Below, one piece after another: positions 11,479 to 22,029 of a stretch of DNA of 64,000 nt. Source of the stretch: Agelaius tricolor (lineage: Eukaryota; Chordata; Aves; Passeriformes; Icteridae). The notes under the pieces are model-generated. The model did not search any database and had not been told where the DNA came from. It was given only the letters and a program-made list of their open reading frames with translations. The translations under genes were made by a program, and so were the position numbers. The stretch spans positions 1,766,001 to 1,830,000 of the forward strand of contig JALJCS010000039.1 of assembly GCA_023055355.1 (NCBI GenBank). The letters are read 5' to 3'. Position 1 is the stretch's first letter. Every line of letters begins with the position of its first letter.

Positions 11479-11790
11479 CCTCCAACAAGGTCAGGGCATC
11501 CCTCCCTAACAAGGGTGGACATTCGGACATCACATATGGGGAGAGGGTGATGGTTCTCCCCGGTCCCCTCTCCGTGCAAAGCGTTAGTGTGACAAGCTGG
11601 GTGCTTTTTTGGGCGCGAGACAGCCCTCCAACCCCACCTACCATGGGGGCTTCCTCCAACTTCCACTGTGAGGGCCAGTGTATATTGGGAATGACGGTGA
11701 CATCTGATCCTGTGTCAACCCAAAAAGGGATACAGATAGCAGGGCCATCAGGGTTGTTATAGAGATGTCAGACAGCCCACACTATTAGAG
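11456..11790 (-). pseudogene. pro (retropepsin) of ERV3
   Basis: The aspartic protease active site DTGSD is at 11704-11716 on the minus strand, and the C-terminal LLGRDAL motif at about 11480-11500. It lies in the frame between gag and pol and slightly overlaps pol at its end. No stop is seen between the active site and the end at 11456, so this domain looks open. The polyprotein it depends on is broken. Confidence 0.75.
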
Positions 11791-11844
11791 GGTGTCTGCC
11801 CACCTTCACAGCGAAGGCTACCCATGGGTCTCGCTCCCATGCCT

Positions 11845-14163
11845 TCATGGCCAGGGCCACCCAGGGGCCTCGTCCCCAGGGAGCCGTTCTTGGTATTCCT
11901 GGGGTGTGGATGGACTGGTCTGGGCCGTTGGCTGGGCTGTGAAGTTGACAGTGGGAGGGGGCAGTGGGTGCGGGAGCTCCATGCCCCATTGGCAATTGGC
12001 ACATCCGGGCCGCTTTGTGTTCCGAGTGGGAGGGGGCTGAGTGCGGCCCGGGCGCCCCCTCCCCCTCCCGTTTCCCTGATCCTTGGGTTTGCACTCCCTA
12101 GCGAAATGCCCTCTCCTTCCACATGTCCAGCAGGGCCCCCTAGGCCCCATCTGGCGTGGGGGAACGGCTGTCGGTGGGTATCCTGATTGAGGGCAGTTCA
12201 CTGCAATATGCCGTGCCTGGCCACATTTAAAACATGCCATTATGTTAGTTATAGCAGTGTGGACAGCTGCCTGAATTGGGGCTAGATGCTCCTCTTTAAC
12301 GACATGCCTGATCATCTCTGCTAGGGTAGCCCCAGTTGGTAGCGACTGCAAGATGTCCTTTGTGGCAGTATTACACTGCTGGCGCAGGCACTCTGCTAGC
12401 ACAGGGCCCTTTGCCTCCGATGGTAGAGCAGAAGAATCAATTGCTGCCTGGAGGCGGTCCACAAACTGCGTGAAGCCTTCGCTCTCGCTCTGCTTTATGG
12501 TAGACCATGGCGATGGTGTGGCAATAACCTTAGATGCAGAGCGAATCGCCTCTCTGGCAGCACGGCTTGTTGTCATTACCTCATGGGCTCGAAGGCCCTC
12601 AGCCTGCGCCTGGGGGGTGATCATAGTTGGGTCCGTGCCCATCAAGCGTTGCAAGCTGGAACCATGCAGTGGATGGTCTGCCCCGGTAACCAAAGCCAGC
12701 TGCCTTGCACAGTTGTCCTCCCACTCCTGTTTAAATACAATCATTCCTGCCCCATCAAAAATTAATCTGCACGTCTGTTTGATATCAAATGGGAGCATGT
12801 CATCCCCTCCAAAAACACTGTCGATGAGAGTAGAGACCATGGCTGAATTAATCCCTCTGTCCGCAATCGCTTTGACAATTGCCTGTATGTCCTTGGGGTT
12901 CACAGGTGTATAGGTTCTTTGGTTTCCGCCTGGCCCCCTCCCCCGGACGGGAAACGCTAACTTGGCTGAAGGGGCCCACTCAGTACACGCTATTTTTATT
13001 CTCCTCCAGTTCGTAAGGGGAGCTTGTTTTTTTTCTAGTTTTCCCTTGACCCAAGCGGGGGGATTGTGACGGCTACCCTTACGTGCTCCCGCTCCCTTTT
13101 TGTCTGAGTCCGAATCATCAGAATAAGAGTCAGGGTCAGCAATGGACCACTTGTGGAACCACTCATCCCAGCTCGAGTCCGACTCGGTTCCAGAACTCGA
13201 CTGGCTGGAGACTTCCGGGCTCCAAGACCCTTTTGTCAGGCTCCGACCCTGCCCCTTCGCCTTAGCCCTGTGCCGCTCCCTACCTCTAGGCTCGCCCCGC
13301 CTCCTGCTGGGGAAGGCCAGTGCCCTGTGATGAGATTTCCAACACGTATCCCGAGCGGCATCAGTTCCCCCTCTGTGCCCTTTCCTCCTGTTAAGCCCGC
13401 GCTTATCTGCGCTGTCCTGCAACCCTTCTCCACCTCTGCCGATTGCGCTCGCTTCCGCGTCCACCCCCTTCGGGGGCACGCCACCCCGCGGTGCATAGGG
13501 CGGGCGCCCCGCCCAAGCTCCCTCAGGGTCTGAATCAATGGCGGCGCCCCCCGCCTCCCCGCTAACGGTGGGGCCCTGCGGCCCCGAGTTAACGGTGGGG
13601 CTCCGTGCCTCTGAGCTAATGGCCGCGCTCTGCACCTCTGAGCTCACGGCCGCGCTCTGCGCCTCTGAGTTAACGACGGCTGCAGTCTGCACCTCTGAGT
13701 TAACAGCCGCATTCCGCTCTTCCTCTAGCAGCCCGTCCCAAAATGACAGCTTTTTCCCCGTAGTTGCGGTTCCTGGGCTCGGGAGCTGCGAAGAGCGCTC
13801 CCGTGGCTGTGAATCCCCACACTCAGCGGACGCACGTTCATCCGCACCCTGCCAGGGCCCCTCCCACAAGCAGTTCTGGGTGGCCTTCCACTTTCCCCAT
13901 TCCCGCTGGATTGGCTGAGCCTTTTTCAGTGCCCACATGACCCTGCCCCATGATTTTAGACTCCGCCCCAAGCCAGAGGACATAGCCTCCTCCACTAGGG
14001 CCCCAGTACAATTATCCCATACCTCCGGGCGGAAGATATCCTCCGGATGCCTGATCACCCCAGCGCGCAGGAGCCTCGACACTGCGAGGAAAAAATCGCC
14101 TGGCTCACAATCTATGCCCCAGTCTCTGTGAATTTTAAAAATGACCTTAGCAAGGGGCTCCAT
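11845..14163 (-). CDS. gag of ERV3, intact open frame
   Basis: About 772 codons from the ATG at 14163 (MEPLAKVIFK). The N-terminal matrix-like part is followed by a long low-complexity stretch containing a tandem run of roughly 10-residue units (VNSEVQTAA type, about 13540-13700). Capsid carries the major homology region (QSESEGFTQFVDRL). Nucleocapsid carries two CX2CX4HX4C knuckles (CFKCGQARHIAVNC, CWTCGRRGHFAREC) and a basic GRGRGR tail. No stop interrupts it, notable beside the damaged pol. A valine codon 9 bp upstream is in frame, but the ATG is the natural start. Confidence 0.85.
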   Translation of the reverse strand: MEPLAKVIFKIHRDWGIDCEPGDFFLAVSRLLRAGVIRHPEDIFRPEVWDNCTGALVEEAMSSGLGRSLKSWGRVMWALKKAQPIQREWGKWKATQNCLWEGPWQGADERASAECGDSQPRERSSQLPSPGTATTGKKLSFWDGLLEEERNAAVNSEVQTAAVVNSEAQSAAVSSEVQSAAISSEARSPTVNSGPQGPTVSGEAGGAAIDSDPEGAWAGRPPYAPRGGVPPKGVDAEASAIGRGGEGLQDSADKRGLNRRKGHRGGTDAARDTCWKSHHRALAFPSRRRGEPRGRERHRAKAKGQGRSLTKGSWSPEVSSQSSSGTESDSSWDEWFHKWSIADPDSYSDDSDSDKKGAGARKGSRHNPPAWVKGKLEKKQAPLTNWRRIKIACTEWAPSAKLAFPVRGRGPGGNQRTYTPVNPKDIQAIVKAIADRGINSAMVSTLIDSVFGGDDMLPFDIKQTCRLIFDGAGMIVFKQEWEDNCARQLALVTGADHPLHGSSLQRLMGTDPTMITPQAQAEGLRAHEVMTTSRAAREAIRSASKVIATPSPWSTIKQSESEGFTQFVDRLQAAIDSSALPSEAKGPVLAECLRQQCNTATKDILQSLPTGATLAEMIRHVVKEEHLAPIQAAVHTAITNIMACFKCGQARHIAVNCPQSGYPPTAVPPRQMGPRGPCWTCGRRGHFARECKPKDQGNGRGRGRPGRTQPPPTRNTKRPGCANCQWGMELPHPLPPPTVNFTAQPTAQTSPSTPQEYQERLPGDEAPGWPWP

Positions 14164-14179
14164 GCTCTCCACTGCTGGC

Positions 14180-14440
14180 TACCAGCGCAAGACTTCCTCC
14201 TTCACCAGGTCCTGGCGCGAGACTTCCTCCTTCGCCGAATCGCGACGCGAGACCTCCTCTTCCGCTGGCTGCGACGCGAGCCCTCCTCCTTCGCCAATTT
14301 TCTGGCGCGAGACTTCCTCCTTCGCCGCCCCAGTGTGAGCATTCCTCCTTCGTCGGTCCTAGGCGCGAGCCTTCCTCCTTCGCCACTCCTGGCGCGAGCC
14401 CTCCTCCTTCGCCGAATGCCAGTGGGAGACCCTTCCCTCT
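14180..14440 (-). repeat. Tandem repeat in the ERV3 leader
   Basis: A unit of about 30-36 bp with core GGCGAAGGAGGAAGTCTCGC (minus strand) occurs about eight times between primer site and gag start. It lies where packaging or translation-control elements usually are. Confidence 0.75.
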
Positions 14441-14534
14441 TGCCGGTCCTCTGGGAACGTCCTCCCCGCTGGAGACAGTCCTGCTGCTCCGGCCGCCGTC
14501 CACTCTCCCAGGCGATTCCCGCTTCCCGGATTGT

Positions 14535-14552
14535 TCCCGGGTTTTGGCACCA
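14535..14552 (-). other. Primer-binding site of ERV3, tRNA-Phe-like
   Basis: Minus strand TGGTGCCAAAACCCGGGA begins two bases after the 5' LTR. From memory it matches the complement of the vertebrate tRNA-Phe 3' end with one mismatch. Confidence 0.75.
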
Positions 14553-14554
14553 CT

Positions 14555-14782
14555 TGTTGCTGCCGCTTGGGGCGTGGCGTCCCAGGTCGAGGACGGTTCT
14601 GTGGCGGCGCCTCTGCCACACGGGCCAAGCACATGCATACACCAATGTGGTGGACAGTAACTGGCCTTTATTAACGGTTAGACAAAGTCTTTTATAACAG
14701 GGGGTAATGGTCAGTAACAGTAAAAGGGGAGGGGTTCTGCGTGATCTTGTGATATCTCAAGACCTTGCAATATTTCCCCACA
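14555..14782 (-). repeat. 5' LTR of ERV3
   Basis: 228 bp, TG...CA. TATAAAA on the minus strand (14690-14696) and AATAAA (14667-14672) give a very compact U3/R arrangement. Confidence 0.9.
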
Positions 14783-14788
14783 TTCTGG
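14783..14788. repeat. Target-site duplication, right copy (TTCTGG)
   Basis: Matches 7940-7945. Confidence 0.85.
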
Positions 14789-14789
14789 A

Positions 14790-14795
14790 AATAAA
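14790..14795 (+). terminator. Displaced poly(A) signal of gene F
   Basis: AATAAA starts 8 bp past the right LTR, in ATCA-rich sequence continuing the 3' UTR that ends at 7945. Removing the provirus and one TTCTGG would place it at the end of that UTR. Confidence 0.55.
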
Positions 14796-15329
14796 CAAAT
14801 TTTCTTTTTCACATCCCAGTTCTCTTTGCATTTACTTTGGGCACAGGCAGCATTTGCAAAGTTGTGGTTTCAACTTGCTCCAGGTTTCCAGGGCTGGAGG
14901 TCCCTGGAGGAGCTGGCACAGCCACCCCAGGAGTGAGGGTCCCTGTGCACAGAGGGGTCCCACTGACTGAGGTCACCCTCTGCCTGCAGTTTCTCTGGAC
15001 ACACTTTGCTGCAGGGGCAAATCCCAGCGTGTCCTGTGCCATGGGATCCCATGTTGGAGCAGGGCTGAGCCTGCCTGCTCCTGCAGAGCCTCAGCCATGG
15101 CTCTGCCCTGGGCAGCCCCAGGGCTAATGAGGGTGCACTGCAACCCCTGTTCCTGAGCACCCAGAGGGGCTGGAGCAGCCTGCAGAGACTCAGCCCTACA
15201 TGGACCAAGATTGCCCTTGGAAACCCCCTCTGTCCCGAGGCTCTGGTACAAGCACACAGGAATTGATCCTCCCAGTTAAAGCTGTTAATTGGCAAACATT
15301 TGTCCCTGGGACTTTCTAGTACAGACACA
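14796..15329. other. Intergenic, no gene seen
   Basis: Flank of gene F; no splice-supported frame or repeat is recognised. Confidence 0.5.
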
Positions 15330-15660
15330 ACCTACCTACAGCACTGCATCCTAAACTTCTTGTTTACCACTGGAACCACTTTGATTTTTTCTAGGTCTTG
15401 AACTCTAAAAATCTAAACTTTCCTCCACTTCAACTTTCCTCCCCGTGTCTCTGCTGTAAACTAGAAATCCACATTCTCGCTTCTAGCACCTGAGTTTGGA
15501 AGCCCTTTCCAAGGTCTCAGCTCAAATGCTGTGTTTAATTCTAAGCTTTGCTGACAAGACCAAAGGTCTGAGATTTCCCTGCATTTGGGTTTCCAAAAAC
15601 ACTGATGCTCTTAGTTGCAGAGTGCCCGGGATCCGTCTTGCCAGTCAGCTCTGGCAGGAA
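15330..15660 (+). mobile_element. Third copy of the ERV-L-like pre-RT segment
   Basis: It matches about 23880-24212 (+) and about 5850-6130 (-), from the CTACAGCACTGCATCC block to the start of the RT region, ending at the codons for LASQLWQE. From about 15660 the sequence is instead the downstream flank of MROH-like gene A, so the ERV piece is cut sharply. Confidence 0.75.
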
Positions 15661-15689
15661 GAAGGCGGCTGCCAGGGGGCTGCTTGTGG

Positions 15690-16200
15690 CCTCTGACAGC
15701 CCCATTGCTCAGGGCTTGCCAGCGCCCCAGCCCCTCAGGCCCTGCCCCAGCCCGGCCAAGCTGCCCGGCAGCAGCGCTGCAGCCCCACAGCAGCTCCAGA
15801 GCAGCCCCAGCCAGAGGCACCTGGGAGCCCTCGGCAAGGCAGGCAGCAGCAGACGGGCGGGAGGAGACGGATGGCGCTTCCTGCCTGGCACAGGGCTTGT
15901 GGCCATCTCCAGGCACTGCTCTGGCAGGGATCCCCGCAGCTCCGGCCCCTGCCCAGCCGCTCTGTGGGCAGCACAAAGGCTTCAGCAGAACCACCAAAGG
16001 CCAAGGGGCTTCTGGCCATCTTCCCTGCAGCACTGCATGCCTGGGCAGCTGGCTGAGAACAAGCACCCTTTTCCCCCTCCTCCCCTATGCCCTGCAGACC
16101 CTGGGCAGCAAAAGAAAGATCTTGGGAGTCTGTGTATTATAACATAGTCTATATTTACATTGTCAAGGAAAAGAAAAAAAGGAAAAGAAAAAAATTAAAA
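15690..16200 (-). other. Conserved 3' flank of MROH-like gene A
   Basis: Closely related to 45800-46260 beyond gene C, including the AAGCTGCCCGGCAGCAGCGC block. Probably 3' UTR or downstream sequence of this gene type. No AATAAA on the minus strand is obvious between here and the stop codon. Confidence 0.5.
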
Positions 16201-16267
16201 AAACATTCTTGAAGAAAAAGAAAATTCTTCCTGACTCAGGTGGCCCCAGCATAAAGAGCTTCTGGGA

Positions 16268-18670
16268 TCAGCTCCCCTCAGAGCTCCGGCAGGGCAGGCA
16301 GCCGAGCCGTGAGAGACGAGGCCGTGTCTTCCACGCCCTGCGCAGGTGATTTCGGAGCCACTGGAAGCTGGAGATGGGAGCCCGCTCTCCTGCCTTGAGG
16401 ATGCACAGTGTTTGAATTGCCAGGTTTCCGACAGCGAGGCTGATGTCATTTGTTTTGTCTTCAAGGGCTGCAAGAGAGAGAAACAGCGGCACGGTCAGAA
16501 GCTGGAGCTGCGGGGAGCTGAGGAGAGCTGCCTGCCAGGGCCATCGCAGCTGGGTTTTGCCATGGCCAGGAAGGAGCAGGGAGCAAGGGGATCAGCCCGA
16601 AGCTGCTGGCCAAGAATGGGCCACGAGGCCCTGAAATCTCAGGGTGCTCTGCCCCAAGGAGCAGAGCCCTCCGCAGCCGGGGCAGGGCTTGCAGCTGTCC
16701 CCGGCAGCCCCCGCTGTCAGCCCGCTGGCCTCACTCACCAGTGCAGATCAGCTGCAGCTCTTGCTGCTGCCCCCGCAGGTGCTGCCCGGCCATGCCTGTG
16801 AACACAGAGCCTGTCAGGGCGCCAGCGGCACAGCCCCCTGCCGGCGGCACTGCCGGCGCTGTGGCCACACGGGCTGCTGGCCCGGCAGGGCTCAACCCGG
16901 GCCCTTGCCGCACGCTGCCGCCCCAGGGCACGGCTGCCAGAGGGCGGCAGCAGCAATGCCCAGGCCGGGCGGGGCTCCACAGCGCCGGGCCCGGCTGGCG
17001 CTGCCGGGGCAGCAGGCGGGGCTGGGGCCGAGCTGCAGCGGGCCGGGCCGGGGAGGGAGCCCGGGCTCGTGGCTCACCCATGAACCTGATGGCCGCCTCT
17101 CGAAGGGGCTCCTGTGGGCTCCGCAGGTAGCGCAGGGCCCGGCGCAGGTGCTCGGCCGCTCTGCTCCTGTCCTCTGCCAGCTGCAGAGAGCGGCAGGAGG
17201 GAAGGGTTGGCGCGGGCTCCGCCCCTGGGCCGGGCGCTGCCTGCACCCAGCCCCAGCCTCCCCTGGCCGCACAGGCCTGAGGCGCGGCCAGCAGCCGCTG
17301 GCCAAGGGCTCCCGAGGGCAGGGGGCAGAGGGCCGGCTGCTGCCTGGGGAGCTGCGGTGCCGGCCCGTAGCCCCGCCGGGCCGGGGCTCCATGGGCACCC
17401 GGCTGGGGCCCACGGGAGCCTGGAGAAGAGCCCGCGCGGCCTCTGGCTGCAGCAGCGGGCAGGGGCACAGCCGCCAGCCCCGCACACTGAGCGCCGCCCT
17501 CAGGGGCCTTCTCCAGGCTGAGGCTGGGGCTTCCAGGCCGTCCTTACCAGGCACTTGCTGAACTTCCACAGTTTCTGCTCCTTCAGCAGCTTTTTGAGAT
17601 CCCTCCTCTTCATGAACTTGACCGCATAAAGCAGTGTTTCCCGAGAAGCCTGGAGAGCAGCAGAGACGTGGAGATGGCCCCACAGCCCAGGGCACGGGAC
17701 CCGCCTCCCCGTGCCATGGCCTGCAGGAGGCTGCGGTCCAGCAGGCGCAGGGCAGGATGCAGCCCAGCCCCCTGCCAGGGGGACAGAAGCAGTCCACGAG
17801 TCCTCACCTCTGCCACACGCTGATTCTCATCATTGCAGTGGAAGAAGAGTGGAAGCAGGCTCTGTTGCACAGGGCTTTCCAAAGGTTTTTCTCTCTCTTC
17901 CAAATACTCCATCATGTCTCGGAAGAGTTTGATGGAGAGCAGCTGTACCTGGCTATTATCCTGTATGAAAAAAAAGGAAAAAATACCTCAGCATTGGCTC
18001 CTCCAGGGCCCCCTGGGCACAGGGCTGGAAATGCACAGGGCACACAGTTTCCAAGCAGCAGCCAGTGGCTGTAGCTGGGGGCACAGAGCCTTACGTGGTC
18101 AAAGAGTGGCAGGAGCGCCTCAGCCAGCTGCAGGGCAATGGGGGTTGCCATCAGAATGTGTTTGTGCAGGAGTATAAAGCTGAGTGTGATGAGTGTCATC
18201 CCAGCTATCTCTGCATCATTGTCCCCCAGTAGGTCCATGAGGCTTTCGGTCAAGCTCCACATTGTTTCGGCCTGTGTGGAACACAAGTCTGTGAAAGGCC
18301 AGCCTGCTGCTGCAGGGCCCAGAGGCCAAAGGCCTGTCCTGAAGCACTGGGGCAGCTGAAGTGGGAGGCAGGAGAGCTGGGAGCAGCTGCCCCAGCGCCC
18401 CAAGCCCAGGCAAGGCCAAGCCACTGCGTTCTCAGCACAGCTTCAGCCACCGCCCCCTTCTCACCATTGAGGGATCATCAATGAGCTCGAGAAGGGCCCT
18501 GAGCGCCAGGCGACGCCTCTCCCTGCACTCGCTCTGCAGGTACCGTGAAGAGACCTTCACAACACTGTCACCACATTCACTCGGGTCCAGGCACTCGAGG
18601 ACCTGAAAGGCACAGGGCAGTGTCAGGGAGCCGGCCGGCAGGAGCCCGGAGCCGCACAGGGCTGGGCCCA

Positions 18671-18718
<48 letters not shown>

Positions 18719-21700
18719 GGGCGCAGGCACCGTCCCAGGTGGCTGCGGCGACGAGAGGGCAGAGAGCTGGGAGGCAGCTCAGCCAGGTAGCGCTGCACAC
18801 CCGGCTCACCTCCACAAGGAATGCCAGGGCGGGCAGATCCCAGTGTGGCTCCTGTGTGCTGAGCAGCCAGAGGAGGTGGAGTGCAATACTGGAACACAAC
18901 CGAAGACAAGCATGGCGCATCTCCCTAGGAGGGCGAAAAAGGGACCAGGAAGCTGAGGAAATCTCTCCAAGGACAGGCTCACAGAGCCTGGTGGTCTTTC
19001 ACCACCGTCCTGCAAAGGGCCCTGGGCCCTTAAGGAGGTGTCTCCTGCTGCGCTCTCTCTCCTCCAAACCTTTTCCAGTCTGCTTGGCCGTCCTTCAGTG
19101 TGTCCTTAGGCATCCCTCAGTGTGTCCCAGGGCCTCGGGGTATGTGTGGGACAGCTCGGGCACAAAGCACAAATGCTGGGAGCAATGGGGAGAAGGGGAG
19201 TCTCACCTGGCCAGCAGACCCACGGCATAGTGGCGGGTGTCAGCACAGAGCAGCGTGTCCCAGCCACGTTTGCGTTCCACTGACACTACCACATCCTTGT
19301 ACTGCTTTTGGCAGAGCAGGCACTTCAGGGTCTGCACTGCGAACCTGTGTGCAAAGCAAAGGCCAGGTCACGCTGGCAGCACTGGCTCCTTGGCAGGCCA
19401 CGTGGCAGGGACAGGAGGAGTGGGATGGAGCACCTGTTGGGGCTGATGGCAAGGCCGTGCTCTTCCAAGCATTCCTTCCAGAAGGTTTGCACCTCCTCTG
19501 GCATCTCCTCTGTGCTGAAGAACACTTGGAAGAGCAGATGCACAAATAGGCGGGGGAAATACGGCCTCACCACACGTGGGACAGGGGGCTCCTGGAGGAT
19601 CTTCCACATCACCACGGTTGCCTGCAAAGAACAAAGCCCCCCGAGACAGCGCTCAGTGCCCAGGCGTCCGTGTGGCAGGGCCCGAGCGTGGCAGGGAGAG
19701 GCCCGGAGAGAGGCAGGGGGAGCACGGGGCCTGCTGGGCCTGAAGCTGCCCCTGGGCCAGGTTTCAGGCCAGCGCCTGAGGCGGGCAGATGCAGTGGGGG
19801 AAGGAGGATGGAGAGCTCTGGAGAGGCAGCCTTGGGGCCAGCAAAGGCCACTTGCAGAAACTCACAGCCAGGCCAAAGACACCCGTTTGGTCCCCATCGG
19901 AGGTGCACGTGCTGTACTCTGGCCAGCTCCCCAGCACATCCAGGAGGATCAGCTGCACTGGCTCTGCAGTCCTGGACGAGCCCATGATGGTCTTCCACAT
20001 GGCCAGGGCAGCTCTGCGGGGTCAGAGCTCTGTCTCAGGTGGGGTCTCAGACACAGCACTGGGGGGAGCTGAGCTGGCTGCCAGTTCTGCCTCTGCCCAC
20101 TGGCCCTGGCCAGCAGCAGCCAGGCAGCCCAGGCCTGTGGGGACAGAGCCCTGAGGGGCAGGGAGGGAGCATGGCAGCAGGCTCAGGGGCCGACGTGCCA
20201 GGGCTGGGAAAGGCAGCAGCCAGAGGGCCCTGGAAGTCTCTGTTGCTCAGACACCTGCGGCAGGCTGTACAGGCTGATGGGCTGGGGAGGCCTGAGCCCT
20301 CTGGGCAGGTGGGCCCCATACCTGTCACAGGATGGGGCCACACGCAGGAGCGTCACGACTGTGTCACCCGGGTGTGCTTTGGTGAGTTTCAGCAGGGCCT
20401 TGTCCAGCCTGTGCTCGGCAGAATCATTGGCCAGGAGCCACTGGTGGATGAACCTCACCATGGCGGGCACCTGGAGAAGGCACGGGGAGACTTGGAAAGC
20501 TGCCAGAGGGAGCAATGTCCCCAGGGTCCCCAGAGAAGTACTTCCCTTCCCAGCACACTGCCATGACCTCAAAGGCTCCCAGGGACCAGCAGGCGTGGCT
20601 GGGAAAGCCACGTGACTCATGGGGGAATGGAAGCCTGGCCCCAGGCTGCTTACTTGTTCTGGCCTGGCAACACCCTTCTCCAGGAGCAAATCCAGCAGGG
20701 CGGCACTGGTCTCATGATGGAGGAGCTCTGAGTGAGCTCTGGGCCCAGTGCCCATGGTGCTGCTCTCTTCCTGCTGAATGCTCCGGATGAAGTCGCAAAA
20801 AAACTGTAGGAGAAGGGCAGGAAGCCAGGGATGTGTCATGGAGTGCTGCACACACGGTGCTGGGCTGAGCAGGGACAGCAGGCCCAGCCCAGCTGGGGGT
20901 GGCTGCAGGTACCTGCGCTGTTCTGCGGAAGAGGCCACGGCTGGATTCCTGCTCTTGTGTGCGCTCCAGGGCTGCATCTGGCAAAGAGCGAGCGCAGCCA
21001 GAGCTGAGGGGCTGTGGGAGAGGCCGGAGAACACAGCCCAGCCCTGCGCCCCCCAGGCTGGGAGAGCCCCAGGATGCCCCAGGGGATGGAGCACGGCCAC
21101 TGCGGGGTGTCTGCCTGGGCCCTCTTCCGTCCTGTCCGTGGGCATTTCCCCAGGGGATTGCATGGGATGGGATGGGATGGGATGGGATGGCATGGGATGG
21201 GATGGGATGGGATGGCATGGCATGGCATGGGATGGGATGGGTGGGATGGCATGGGATGGCATGGGATGGGATGGGATGGCATGGGATGGCATGGGATGGC
21301 ATGGCATGGGATGGCATGGGATGGCATGGCATGGGATGGCATGGGATGGCATGGGATGGCATGGGATGGGTGGGATGGGATGGGATGGGATGGGATGGCA
21401 TGGGATGGCATGGGATGGCATGGGATGGCATGGGATGGCATGGGATGGGTGGGATGGCATGGGATGGCATGGGATGGCATGGCATGGGATGGCATGGGAT
21501 GGCATGGGATGGCATGGCATGGGATGGCATGGGATGGCATGGGATGGCATGGGATGGGTGGGATGGGATGGGATGGGATGGGATGGGATGGGATGGGATG
21601 GGATGGGATGGGTGGGATGGGATGGGTGGGATGGGGTGGGATGGGATGGCATTACATGGGGTCAAGCTGTCTGCAGGCTCCAGCCCTGCAGCCCAGCTCT

Positions 21701-21836
21701 GCCACTCACCCTCCTGGGGTGGATGGAAAGGCACCACCTCCTCAGTCTCCTGTGCTGGGGCAGCTCCAGGGCCTTCTTCCTCCTCCTCCTCCTCCAGCCA
21801 GGCCAGCTTGGGCACTCTCGGGGGTCTCTGCTCCAT
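16268..21836 (-). CDS. MROH-like HEAT-repeat protein, gene A (15 exons, 669 aa)
   Basis: Exons in transcript order: 21836-21710, 20977-20913, 20803-20654, 20470-20322, 20013-19866, 19621-19434, 19344-19207, 18924-18810, 18602-18465, 18271-18095, 17960-17808, 17649-17548, 17180-17078, 16795-16739, 16467-16268. Every junction is AG/GT, phases agree, and the sum is 2010 bp with one terminal stop. The start MEQRPP lies in a good Kozak context and exon 1 is Glu-rich. Residues about 115-600 are helical repeats (ALLPLFDH, LLELIDDP, AIRFMG), as in Maestro heat-like proteins. Exon 15 is the type also found in gene C (RRAWKTRPRLS). The family tie comes from the HEAT architecture and remembered sequence style; function is unknown. 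Introns hold a CAG repeat and a large GGGAT array. Confidence 0.85.
18673..18717. repeat. (CAG)15 microsatellite in an intron of gene A
   Basis: Fifteen uninterrupted CAG triplets (plus strand; CTG in the transcript) lie between exons 8 and 9. Genes B and C have only CAGCAGCA at the matching place. Confidence 0.95.
21153..21652. repeat. 500-bp GGGAT/GGCAT pentanucleotide array in intron 1 of gene A
   Basis: A period-5 array mixing GGGAT and GGCAT, with occasional GGGTGGGAT slips. The plus strand has many GGG runs separated by 2 bp, a quadruplex-prone pattern. Long apparent reading frames here on both strands are artefacts of a 5-bp period. The homologous introns hold about 5 units (34440-34467, gene B) and 14 units (50954-51024, gene C). 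Confidence 0.95.
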
Positions 21837-22029
21837 GTCTCTGACTGGAGCGACTTGCAGGAGAGGTGCCCTGGGAAAGCTCTGGGGCACCAAGTCCCAC
21901 GCTCTGCCCTTGAGGGCAGCAGCTGCAGAATAGAAGCCTCGCAAGGCCACGGGTCACCGAGTTCTGTGCGCTGGCCTCGAGCTCAGCTGCAGGAACAAGG
22001 CTGCGGAAAAGCTCGGGCTCAGACAGGAA

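Larger units (their letters stand above)
7946..14782 (-). mobile_element. Complete env-less class II provirus (ERV3), LTR-gag-pro-pol-LTR
   Basis: This provirus of about 6.8 kb on the minus strand is bounded by two 228-bp LTRs and TTCTGG duplications, so it is a single clean insertion. Order on its sense strand: 5' LTR, primer site, repeat-rich leader, gag, pro, pol, about 770 bp without an env frame, polypurine tract, 3' LTR. Gag, pro and pol lie in successive -1 frames, as expected for two ribosomal frameshifts. Class II affinity rests on RT and integrase motifs, two zinc knuckles and the 6-bp duplication. The LTRs differ at about 12 of 228 positions, many of them C/T changes at CpG, so the insertion is moderately old. 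Three in-frame stops are seen in pol. Confidence 0.9.

Noticed and set aside
15605..16147. Frames of 90-180 codons downstream of gene A
   Set aside because: The region is the non-coding 3' flank shared with gene C; frames are not conserved between the two copies.
16644..17797. Long frames on both strands through the exon 12-14 region of the MROH-like genes (also near 30000-30780, 46321-47410 and 1-510)
   Set aside because: GC-rich introns are open by composition; splice sites, phases and paralogue comparison fix the exons, which are short.
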